From Candidatus Bathyarchaeota archaeon (GTDB lineage: Archaea > Thermoproteota > Bathyarchaeia > Bathyarchaeales > Bathycorpusculaceae), in NCBI GenBank assembly GCA_026014485.1, contig JAOZIE010000023.1, positions 248,001 through 312,000 on the forward strand: a stretch of DNA of 64,000 bases. The letters are read 5' to 3'. Both the position numbers and the translations under genes were made by a program. Positions 33,780-41,392 of the stretch are shown one piece after another; positions within the stretch are counted from its first letter, which is position 1; each line of letters opens with the position of its first letter. The notes beneath the pieces are model-generated. The model ran no database searches. It was not told the origin of the DNA and worked only from the letters and a program-made list of their open reading frames with translations.

Positions 33780-33887
33780 GCCGGGGTAGCCTAGCCTGGC
33801 TAGGGCGCCAGACTCATAATCTGGAGAACAAAGTGGCCAAGCGCCCATGTCCAGAAGTCGCGGGCTCGAATCCCGCCCCCGGCACCA
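33780..33887 (+). tRNA. elongator tRNA-Met (CAT) with a 30-nt non-canonical intron
   Basis: The acceptor GCCGGGG (33780-33786) pairs with CCCCGGC (33877-33883), followed by A and encoded CCA. The anticodon arm CCAGA-CTCATAA-TCTGG gives CAT and is uninterrupted. Thirty extra bases (33827-33856) fall after TCTGGAG, i.e. between positions 45 and 46 in the variable loop. The junctions form a bulge-helix-bulge: exon CTGG pairs with intron CCAG, bulges AGA and AAG flank it, and intron ACA pairs with TGT. Splicing gives the variable loop AGGTC and a normal T arm, GCGGG-CTCGAAT-CCCGC. Confidence 0.9.
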
Positions 33888-34100
33888 CTTGCACTTTTGG
33901 TTCTTAGCTGACTATACTTCTGTTTCAACATGTTTTTGGACTGAAAATCCGTCAATAGTGACCTCCCCCTCTATCTTTTCTGCATCAACTTGCTATTTGG
34001 CAGCTAATGGGCTCCAAATATGTTGGTGTTGGGCCTGGTGGTTTGTTGGGTGCGTCTTTATGAGGTAGAACCTGCATATCACTTTAAAGGATGAATCTTC

Positions 34101-34928
34101 ATGTCGCCCGATTTTGACTGGGAACCTGTTCTTCTGCAATGCAAAACAAACGTCGCCGTTAAGGTTCAGCCTCTGCTTAAAACCCTCAAGGAGCCGCAGC
34201 CTGACCTCGGTAGGGGCGCTGGCGGGGACCAAATGAAAACGGTGGATTTAGCTGCAGAAAAAGCCATAGTTGAAGTGCTCCTGCAGCACGGCATCTCGTT
34301 TACGCTGGTGAGCGAGGAATCAGGCATAAAAGCGTATGGCAGCCAAGCCACAGACTGGTACGTCACCGTTGACCCCATCGACGGCACAACCAACCTGGTC
34401 CGCGGGTTACCCTTCTACTGTTCCTCCATAGCCGTTTCAGGCAAGCCTCTGCTTTCCGACGTTTACGCCGGCATAGTGACGGACCTGTTCCACAACGTCA
34501 CCTACATGGCTGTAAGAGGCAGAGGGGCAAGCCGAAACGGCGAAAAAATCGCAACGTCCTCTGTCGGTTCGCTGACGGAGGCAGTTATCGGATTAGACCT
34601 AAACACCTACAAAGCCAAAACGGTGGCTGCTCAGTTGTCGGAGTTGATTCAAAAAACCAAGCATATTCGGCATTTCGGCGCTAACGCGCTGGAGCTTTGC
34701 TTTGTAGCTGAGGGTTTAACCGACGCTTTCGTGGATATTCGGGGAAAACTGCGAACCACCGACGTAGCTGCTGGCTTTCTTATACTCAAAGAGGCAGGCG
34801 GCGTACTTTCGACTCCTGACGGGGAAGCCGTGGAGGCGGACTTGGATCCGCGGCAGACGGTTACGTTTGTGGCGTCAGGAAACCCCCAGATTCACAAGGC
34901 TATCCTGCATCTTATACAGGCAACGTAA
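34101..34928 (+). CDS. inositol monophosphatase / archaeal fructose-1,6-bisphosphatase family
   Basis: A 275-residue Mg2+-dependent, Li+-sensitive-type phosphatase. Metal-site motifs: EESG near 73-76, DPIDGTTNLVRGLPFY near 92-107 and the C-terminal LRTTDVAAGFLILKEAGG near 214-231. A third element, GAGGDQMKTVDLAAEKAI, starts the fold. Archaeal members often act on both inositol-1-P and fructose-1,6-bisphosphate, so the physiological substrate is open. It is followed nine bases later by a phosphoesterase gene. Confidence 0.9.
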   Translation: MSPDFDWEPVLLQCKTNVAVKVQPLLKTLKEPQPDLGRGAGGDQMKTVDLAAEKAIVEVLLQHGISFTLVSEESGIKAYGSQATDWYVTVDPIDGTTNLVRGLPFYCSSIAVSGKPLLSDVYAGIVTDLFHNVTYMAVRGRGASRNGEKIATSSVGSLTEAVIGLDLNTYKAKTVAAQLSELIQKTKHIRHFGANALELCFVAEGLTDAFVDIRGKLRTTDVAAGFLILKEAGGVLSTPDGEAVEADLDPRQTVTFVASGNPQIHKAILHLIQAT

Positions 34929-34937
34929 GGACCCGCA

Positions 34938-35786
34938 ATGTTTACTCTCCTGAGTCCCCACCCCGCCGCCCTCATAAAAACCGACAAAAAAGCCACCTTG
35001 GTAATTGCTGACCCCCATCTGGGCTGGGAGATGTCGCTTCAGGAAAAAGGCATACATGTACCCAGCCAAACTAAAAAGCTACTCAAGAAACTTGTAGATT
35101 TACTTGACAAACACAAGCCTGACGCCTTGATAATCTTGGGCGACGTGAAATACACCGTGGTCACCTCGGGACCTGGCGAATGGCGGGACATCCCCGAATT
35201 CTTTGTCGAACTCAAAAGGCACGTTGCAGACATCAGCATAGTGCGCGGTAATCACGACGCGAACTTGGATCCGATGCTTCCTGAAAACGTGGCGATGCAC
35301 CCCGCGACAGGCTTAGCAGTGGGCGATGTGGGTTTGTTTCACGGGCACAAATGGCCCTCACCTGCACTTCTGGGCTGCAAGACGCTGTTTATGGGGCATC
35401 TGCATCCTGTGGTGGTTTTCCGTGACCCTGCGGGCTTTAAGATAACAAGGCAAGCGTGGATGCGCGTTGACTGTGACGCTCAAGCCTTGGGCAAAACCCT
35501 TCTTAAAAAGCACGGCGTAAAAATCGAAGGCACGGTCGAGGAAACGCTGCAGAAGTACTTCAAGGTGAAACCGAGGGCAACCCAACTATACATCATGCCC
35601 AGCTTCAACGACTTTTTAGGCGGCAGACCCGTAAACGAAACCCGCCCTCAAAAAGCACTGGGCGCCGAAGCCTTAATTGGCCCAGTTTTGCGCTCCGCCG
35701 CGGTTGACGTGGAGAATTCGGAACTGTACCTTTTAGACGGCACCTACTTGGGGACCCTCAGGCAACTCAAGCAACTGGATTCGTAA
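34938..35786 (+). CDS. calcineurin-like metallophosphoesterase
   Basis: A 282-residue cytoplasmic enzyme. Metal ligands are visible as DPHLGWE near 24-30, LGDVKYT near 61-67, GNHDANLD near 94-101 and HGHKW / MGHLHPV near 131-155. It belongs to the archaeal group whose members act on phosphodiesters or nucleic-acid ends; the substrate is unknown. It probably forms an operon with the inositol-phosphatase gene before it. Confidence 0.85.
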   Translation: MFTLLSPHPAALIKTDKKATLVIADPHLGWEMSLQEKGIHVPSQTKKLLKKLVDLLDKHKPDALIILGDVKYTVVTSGPGEWRDIPEFFVELKRHVADISIVRGNHDANLDPMLPENVAMHPATGLAVGDVGLFHGHKWPSPALLGCKTLFMGHLHPVVVFRDPAGFKITRQAWMRVDCDAQALGKTLLKKHGVKIEGTVEETLQKYFKVKPRATQLYIMPSFNDFLGGRPVNETRPQKALGAEALIGPVLRSAAVDVENSELYLLDGTYLGTLRQLKQLDS

Positions 35787-35823
35787 CTGTTTAGCAGCAA
35801 GCTTCTTGAAATAGCGCGTCTTT

Positions 35824-37065
35824 TTAGGAAAAATTGTACCCGTTGCCTTTCACTTTCAGCTTCTGCTCCACTGGTATGGTTACTGCGAAGGTGGTTCCTT
35901 TGCCCAGCGTGCTTTCCACAGAGATTTTTCCTCCATGTGCTTCCACGATGCGTTTGCAGATTGCTAACCCAAAGCCCATGCCCTGTGCCTTTGTGGTGAA
36001 AAGAGGCATGAACAGCTTGGATTTGGTCTGTTCAGACATGCCTATACCCGTGTCGGTGAAGGTGAATTCGATGTTTTCGCCTATTTGTCGGCTTCTTACT
36101 TCAAGGGTTCCTTTTTCGGGCATGGCGTCAATTGCGTTTTTTATGAGGTTGATGAATACTCTCTCCATTTTGTTGGAGTCAACCCAGATTGTAGGTTGGT
36201 CTTGGGTGCGGTCTCGAATTTTGATGTGGTCTGGAATCTGAACCATCAACAGGATGTAGTCTAGAAGCGATTTGGGTGTTGCTTCTTCAATTTCTAAACT
36301 AATCTCTTTGGAGTATTCAAGCAGGTTGTCTATGATTTTGTTGGCATGGTTAATTGAACTGTTAATCACCTTGAACATCTCTTTGGTTTTTGCATCCATC
36401 GAGACGCCCTGTTTCCTATCCACGTAGTATACCGCATTTTTGATTGCAGTCAAAGGGTTACGCAAGTCGTGCCCAACCATGCCCGCCAATTCGCCGATAG
36501 CTGCAAACCTTTCCGCTTTCACAAGTCGGTCATTAACCTCTGACAGCTCCCGTGTTCGAGCCGCAACTGTATATTCGAGTCCTCGCGAGTATTCTTCCAG
36601 TTTCTCCTCAACTTGCTTTTGTTCAGTGATGTTATCAAAGACCACTGAGAAGTAGCCTTTTTTGGGGCAGTACGCTGAAATAAGTAACCATATGTCTAAC
36701 GGTTTGAAGTATACCTCAAACTGTTCTTTCTTGCCTGTAAGGGCAACCCGACCGTAAATGTCAAGAAGTTCCGGGTGGACCTCTTTGATGCCTTTGATTG
36801 CTTCCGTGACGGTTTTTCCTACAACATCGGCTTTTTTTAATCCTGTAAGTCTCTCAAAAGAATCATTGACCATTATGTACTTGAAGTCTACAGGCTCGTT
36901 TTTTTCGTCTGTTATTATTTTGCAGTAAGCAAAGCCGTTAAACATGTTCTCGAACAAGGCTTTGCACGGTAAGTCCTCTCCGAAAATACACTGCTGAATC
37001 TTGCATTCCCCCGAACAATTGGCTTGTTTTTCAGAGTCTACTTCCACAAATGACCCGCTCTGCAT
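35824..37065 (-). CDS. PAS sensor histidine kinase
   Basis: A 413-residue soluble two-component kinase. The N-terminus has four closely spaced cysteines (C17, C21, C26, C34), which might form a metal or redox site. A PAS domain spans about 38-155. The HisKA box [18 protein letters not shown] has the phospho-accepting His near 190. HATPase motifs follow: [14 protein letters not shown] (N-box), DTGIGMS (G1), and [16 protein letters not shown] (G2). No membrane segment, so it senses an internal signal. No response regulator lies beside it. Confidence 0.9.
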   Translation of the reverse strand: MQSGSFVEVDSEKQANCSGECKIQQCIFGEDLPCKALFENMFNGFAYCKIITDEKNEPVDFKYIMVNDSFERLTGLKKADVVGKTVTEAIKGIKEVHPELLDIYGRVALTGKKEQFEVYFKPLDIWLLISAYCPKKGYFSVVFDNITEQKQVEEKLEEYSRGLEYTVAARTRELSEVNDRLVKAERFAAIGELAGMVGHDLRNPLTAIKNAVYYVDRKQGVSMDAKTKEMFKVINSSINHANKIIDNLLEYSKEISLEIEEATPKSLLDYILLMVQIPDHIKIRDRTQDQPTIWVDSNKMERVFINLIKNAIDAMPEKGTLEVRSRQIGENIEFTFTDTGIGMSEQTKSKLFMPLFTTKAQGMGFGLAICKRIVEAHGGKISVESTLGKGTTFAVTIPVEQKLKVKGNGYNFS

Positions 37066-37246
37066 GTACGTAACTGGAACATTGTATGCCGTCGTAATAT
37101 AAAGCAGTTATGCATTCTGGCTACTAGTATTCTGGCTGCGGAACGACGTGCCATAGAATTGTTTAATACATAAAAAACGCGGTTTTTGGGGGATAAACCT
37201 TATTGGAGCGAAAAGCGCACATATTTCTGTGTGGTGATTTGTGAAT

Positions 37247-37846
37247 ATGTCTTCAGACAGTGACGATTACCCTGAATGGACCCGACGTCGCCGTAGCCCA
37301 TTTGGCAAAGACCCTTTTTTCGGCGACATCGACCGCGTATTCCACGAAATGGAAAAAATGATGGATGACGAGTTGAAAAGTTTCACCGAAAAAGTCCCCA
37401 AGGACTACGTTAAAGAGCGTAAGCTTCCCGACGGGAGCACTGTCAAAGAATTCGGGCCCTTCGTCTACGGGTACAGCATGAAAATCGGTCCAGATGGTAA
37501 ACCTGAAATCCAAGAGTTCGGTAATATCAAAAAATCCCTCAAGGGTGCCCCTCAAGTTAAAGAAGAGCGTGAACCCCTTGTGGATGTGATGGAGACCAGT
37601 AGTGAAATCCGCGTCGTTGTGGAGTTGCCAGGCGTGGAGAAAAGCGATATAAAACTTCACGGAACAGAAGACTCGCTGGAAATCAGCGTGGACACCCCCC
37701 ACTACAAGTACGGCAAAGAAGCGACGTTGCCCGCAAAAGTGAAGGTGAAAGAAGCCACATCCACCTACAAAAACGGGGTGTTAGAAGTTGTGCTTCCAAA
37801 GGTAGAGTCTTCCAAACCCAAAGGTGAACCCATAAACATAGGCTAA
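37247..37846 (+). CDS. Hsp20/alpha-crystallin family small heat-shock protein
   Basis: A 199-residue chaperone. The N-terminal half (about 1-110) is acidic/basic, helical and longer than in most sHsps, with FFGDIDRVFHEMEKMMDDEL. The alpha-crystallin domain starts near 118: VDVMETSSEIRVVVELPGVE, then LEISVDTPHYKYGKEATL, and the GVLEVVLPKV strand. A C-terminal I-x-I-like motif is not clear. ATG at 37247 follows GGTGAT; a GTG two codons upstream also exists. Confidence 0.85.
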   Translation: MSSDSDDYPEWTRRRRSPFGKDPFFGDIDRVFHEMEKMMDDELKSFTEKVPKDYVKERKLPDGSTVKEFGPFVYGYSMKIGPDGKPEIQEFGNIKKSLKGAPQVKEEREPLVDVMETSSEIRVVVELPGVEKSDIKLHGTEDSLEISVDTPHYKYGKEATLPAKVKVKEATSTYKNGVLEVVLPKVESSKPKGEPINIG

Positions 37847-37893
37847 ACTCCCAGTTCCCCTCTTTCCCTGTTAACCTCAAGTATGTGCAACGC

Positions 37894-38319
37894 ATGACTG
37901 AAAGCGGAGAAACGGAAAACTCAGAAATCGACACACTAAACGCTATATGCAAAAAAGCCAAAGCAGAAGACAAACTGTCAGGCAAAAACCTCACAGACCT
38001 ATATGACCTGTTTGGGCAGCGTTTCACTAAAGCTTTGGAAGCGCTCAAGGAGAACCGCGTCAAAAAATACATTTTTAAACCCAGCAACCGCGTAGTCTGG
38101 ATAGTGGTTGGACGCGAAAGAGACTACCTTCTGATGCCTGAAGCGGAATTCTGCACCTGCGACGACTTCTACTTCAAGGTTTTAGACAGGAAAGCCCACA
38201 TCTGCTACCACCTTATCGCACAAAAAATTGCCCGCAACTTAGGCTGGTTCAGCGTCATCAACGAAACCGACGAACTCTACATGAGCCTCATGAACGAATG
38301 GAAAAAACCTTCAACTTAA
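37894..38319 (+). CDS. SWIM zinc-finger protein
   Basis: A 141-residue protein whose C-terminal half has the SWIM pattern CxCxnCxH: FCTCDDFYFKVLDRKAHICYH near 86-106. SWIM domains bind nucleic acid or protein and occur in archaeal single-domain proteins, sometimes linked to recombination (as in eukaryotic Shu partners). The N-terminal half is helical (about 10-60) and ends in KKYIFKPSNRVVWIVVGRERDYL. No partner gene is beside it. Confidence 0.8.
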   Translation: MTESGETENSEIDTLNAICKKAKAEDKLSGKNLTDLYDLFGQRFTKALEALKENRVKKYIFKPSNRVVWIVVGRERDYLLMPEAEFCTCDDFYFKVLDRKAHICYHLIAQKIARNLGWFSVINETDELYMSLMNEWKKPST

Positions 38320-38353
38320 AACGCGTCCGAATCGGCCTGTCCCGCTGATTTAT

Positions 38354-39412
38354 CTAAGTTTTTCCTATTACTCTGACGGCTTGGGGTTTGAAGGACAGCC
38401 AAACCTTCTGGCCCGCTTCAAGATTTGCCTCAACAAACGCGCTTTTAGTCATAACTGCCTGAAGCTGAAGCCCCGCCTCAAAAGCCACCGTGACAAAGGG
38501 ACCCAGATCCGTGCAGTCCAGAACGGTTCCCTCCAGCATGTTCAGGGCGCCGTTTTCTACGCGGGAAAAGTGGACGCCTATGTCTTCAGGTCTTATGGCA
38601 ACCACAAACTTCTCCGCAGCTGGCTTTGTTGCGGTTTTCAGCGTCGTTTCTCCTGCGCGGATTAGAGTGAAGTCATTGTGGCATTCAATCAGTTGGGCTG
38701 GGAATATGTTTTCGTACCCCAGAAAACCCGCCACGAACTCGGTTTGCGGCTTCGCGAAAACCTCTTTTGTCTGCCCCACCTGCACGATTTCGCCGGACTT
38801 TATGATTGCCATACGGTCGCCGAGACTGAAGCCCTCACTCTGATTGTGCGTCACATGAACCACCGTTTTTCCGTCCTTGCGAATCTGCTTGAACAATTCT
38901 TTGAGTTCCCTTGACGACTCCGGGTCCAGCCCAGTTAAAGGTTCATCCAGCAGGATGGTTGACGGCTTAGTCACCAGAACCCTTGCGAGAACGGCTTTCT
39001 GTTTTTCTCCGCCGCTGAGGGTTGCTGGTCGACGTTTCTCTAAGGGTGTAAGCCCCGTGGACTCCAGAATTTCGTTAACCGCTTTGCTTCTTTGGGCTTG
39101 GGGGACTCCACGCATTTTCAGCCCGAACTCCACGTTTTGCCGCACGTTCATGTGGGGAAACAGCAGGCAATTCTGGGAGACATATCCTATGCCTCTTTTT
39201 TCAGGAGAATACCCCGTGATGTCCACGTCGTCTAGCAGGATTCTGCCTTGGTCTGGTTTTTGGAAACCCATTATGGTTTCAAGAAGCAGGGTTTTGCCTG
39301 CGCCTGTTGGACCCAGAAGAATGAAGTATTCGCCGCTGTCGATGGTTACGTTTATGTTGTTTAGCTTGAATCCACGCCAAGTTTTGGAGATACCCTCGAT
39401 GTTTAGTCCCAG
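38354..39412 (-). CDS. wtpC: tungstate/molybdate-type ABC transporter ATPase
   Basis: A 352-residue ATPase. The frame includes Walker A (LGPTGAGKTLLLE), Q-loop (YVSQNCLLFPHMN), signature (LSGGEKQKAVLARVL), Walker B (ILLDEPLTGLD) and a C-terminal TOBE/MOP-like domain (about 235-350). An ATG start at 39271 would delete Walker A. Upstream, the frame is open only from a TGA at 39421-39419, and the codons are AAT AAG CTG GGA CTA AAC ATC. GGAGG at about 39422-39426 is nine bases before CTG, and relatives begin there (M-x-L-x-I-x-x-I-S-K). CTG at 39412 is therefore the likely start. Third transporter gene, right after the permease. Confidence 0.85.
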   Translation of the reverse strand: MGLNIEGISKTWRGFKLNNINVTIDSGEYFILLGPTGAGKTLLLETIMGFQKPDQGRILLDDVDITGYSPEKRGIGYVSQNCLLFPHMNVRQNVEFGLKMRGVPQAQRSKAVNEILESTGLTPLEKRRPATLSGGEKQKAVLARVLVTKPSTILLDEPLTGLDPESSRELKELFKQIRKDGKTVVHVTHNQSEGFSLGDRMAIIKSGEIVQVGQTKEVFAKPQTEFVAGFLGYENIFPAQLIECHNDFTLIRAGETTLKTATKPAAEKFVVAIRPEDIGVHFSRVENGALNMLEGTVLDCTDLGPFVTVAFEAGLQLQAVMTKSAFVEANLEAGQKVWLSFKPQAVRVIGKT

Positions 39413-39427
39413 CTTATTTCACCTCCA

Positions 39428-40222
39428 TTACCTTATCGGGTTTTTTGATTTGAACACGGTCACCCTGAACACCAGAAGAATGGCGATGGCCAGCAGTATC
39501 AGGACCCCGTTTATTGGAAGCGCCGCTTTTAAGCCGTTAATAACAAAGACATCGTAGAGGTAAATCGGCGCTGTTTTGGGGAAGTACGCAAGGATAGCTA
39601 CGGCTCCGAATTCGCTAACCGCCCTAGCCCACGTCAGCAGGCACCCCGTTAAGATGCCCCGCGAAGCCAACGGCAAAGTAACATGCCTAAACACCTGAAA
39701 CCGCGTAGCACCCAAGCTTCTTCCAGTTTTTTCTACGCTTGGGCTTATCGACGTGAAGGCTTCTTGGGCGCTTCTAATCATGAACGGTGCACTAACAAAC
39801 GCCATGGCCGCCACTATGCCCCACATTGTGTCCACGAATCCGATGCCGATATTGGCGAACGCCGCGCCGATGGGGTAGCTTGGAGCCAAAACGGCGAATA
39901 GGGCGATGCCTGCGGTGTTGTGGGGAAGCAAAATGGGTATGTCAATTAGGGAATCTAACGCTTTTTTTCCCCAAAACTCTGACCGCGTAAACAGATACGC
40001 AAAAGGAACGCCTAACACAAGCATAAGCGCCGTTGCTATGAAGGCGCAGTAGAAGCTTGTCCATATGGCGCTTAGAGTCCGCTCGTCGGTTAAGGCGCCG
40101 GGGATGCCTGACGCTGAACCTGCCACAGAGGCAATAACGGGCACCATCAGGAACAGAATCATAACTACGCTAAGAACAAGTGAAACCGTGATGAACGGTG
40201 ACTTCGTTTTTATCCAAGCCAA
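39428..40222 (-). CDS. wtpB: tungstate/molybdate ABC transporter permease
   Basis: A 264-residue permease with six membrane helices. The ATPase-contact EAA loop is visible as LPLASRGILTGCLLTWARAVSEFG (about 188-211, G-C-L-L-x-W-A-R). ALDSLIDIPILLPHNTAGIAL is typical of ModB/WtpB/CysT permeases. It starts at TTG and ends seven bases before the wtpC Shine-Dalgarno region. Middle gene of the binding protein-permease-ATPase set. Confidence 0.88.
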   Translation of the reverse strand: MAWIKTKSPFITVSLVLSVVMILFLMVPVIASVAGSASGIPGALTDERTLSAIWTSFYCAFIATALMLVLGVPFAYLFTRSEFWGKKALDSLIDIPILLPHNTAGIALFAVLAPSYPIGAAFANIGIGFVDTMWGIVAAMAFVSAPFMIRSAQEAFTSISPSVEKTGRSLGATRFQVFRHVTLPLASRGILTGCLLTWARAVSEFGAVAILAYFPKTAPIYLYDVFVINGLKAALPINGVLILLAIAILLVFRVTVFKSKNPIR

Positions 40223-40276
40223 CTTTAACTCGATTCCTCAAGTTACCTGAAGCTTAATGTGAAGTAATAAAAAAGG

Positions 40277-41362
40277 TTAGGGTTCTGCAGTGACAAGCGA
40301 CTGCAGGTTTGCGGGAACGTTCTGGATGTTGTCGGTGTATGCTGGACTGTAAACTGGGTGGTAGCAGTCATCAAAGTCGGTTTTGCCTTGTCCCGCCAAA
40401 AGGAACTCTACAAATTTCTCTGCTAATTCAGGGTTAGGCGCATTTGCGGGTATGGTTAAGCCGTAGTAGATGGTTTCGCCTGTTCGGTCCAGATTCACCG
40501 TTGCGAAGCGTTGGTGGTCATACACGACTTGGACGCGTTCATAGTTACTTTGGTACTGTGCTGAGCCCAAGTTGATTTCGTCTGGAAGCGAAACGTAGCC
40601 AAAGCCGTATTGCCGCGCGTTGCTAAGATAAATCAACGAGTAATCTAAGTATCCTGACTCCAACAGCGCTATCAAGTCTATCTCGCTTGACCTCAAGGTA
40701 AGCTTGTCACCTTTGGGTTGCTGCGTGTCAGGAACAGTAATCGTGTAGTTCCCATCGTTTGCGATAGAGTTAATCGGCGGATCCATGTTTGCTGTGATTA
40801 AGTCATGAAACAATGTTGGTTCATCATAGTAGTCTTGGGCAAGTTGAATAGTTGTTAGGGCGCGGTATCCAAGTGCCGCCAGTTGAGGATTAGCAAACCC
40901 AAGTTTAACTTCAGGCCGCGATAAAATTGAGTACCAGTTGTCCGCGTTTATTTCGTCGGCGTATCTGCTGGTGTTGGTGTAAGCAAGCACCATCGTGTTG
41001 GTGGCGAACCTGATGTAGTAGCTGCCGTAGCTTTGATCGGTGCCCGCCATCTTCGTGGGGTACATCATGGTTGGAATTAACGAGTAATCAGCAGCAAGAG
41101 CAACATCAATCAGCTGGTTCAACTCGGTAATGTGTCTAATGACCTGTATGGTCCCGTGCCCTTGAACCTGCAAATCAATGTCAGGGTAAGCTTTCTCAAA
41201 ATCCTCTTCCACCACCGCAAGCGGATACTCTAAGCTGGTGGCACAGTAGACCTTGAGAACTTGCTGTTGCGTGTTAAACATATTATTAAAAACAAAAAAA
41301 TATGTGGAGGCGAGCAGGACCACCGCGATGATCACTGCCGCCGCCGCGTAGGTTTTTTTCAT
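40277..41362 (-). CDS. wtpA: tungstate/molybdate-binding protein WtpA-like
   Basis: A 361-residue lipobox-less, N-terminally anchored binding protein (hydrophobic segment about 5-26). The WtpA/ModA fold begins LKVYCATSLEYPLAVVEEDF near 36-55, continues with GHGTIQVIRHI, and has the oxyanion-site helices FATNTMVLAYTN and FANPQLAALGYRALTTIQLA. It is 30 bases after the 701-residue surface protein gene and 54 before wtpB. Tungstate preference over molybdate is likely by family (WtpA) but not proven from sequence. Confidence 0.85.
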   Translation of the reverse strand: MKKTYAAAAVIIAVVLLASTYFFVFNNMFNTQQQVLKVYCATSLEYPLAVVEEDFEKAYPDIDLQVQGHGTIQVIRHITELNQLIDVALAADYSLIPTMMYPTKMAGTDQSYGSYYIRFATNTMVLAYTNTSRYADEINADNWYSILSRPEVKLGFANPQLAALGYRALTTIQLAQDYYDEPTLFHDLITANMDPPINSIANDGNYTITVPDTQQPKGDKLTLRSSEIDLIALLESGYLDYSLIYLSNARQYGFGYVSLPDEINLGSAQYQSNYERVQVVYDHQRFATVNLDRTGETIYYGLTIPANAPNPELAEKFVEFLLAGQGKTDFDDCYHPVYSPAYTDNIQNVPANLQSLVTAEP

Positions 41363-41392
41363 GTTATTTCAGTGTCCTATCGGTTTCAGCGT

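Noticed and set aside
33811-33830. Two overlapping tRNA genes or a tRNA pseudogene
   Set aside because: Removing the 30-base bulge-helix-bulge intron gives a perfect elongator tRNA-Met.
39272-39412. wtpC as an N-terminally truncated pseudogene
   Set aside because: The missing Walker A is present in the same frame upstream without any stop; only an unusual start codon is needed.
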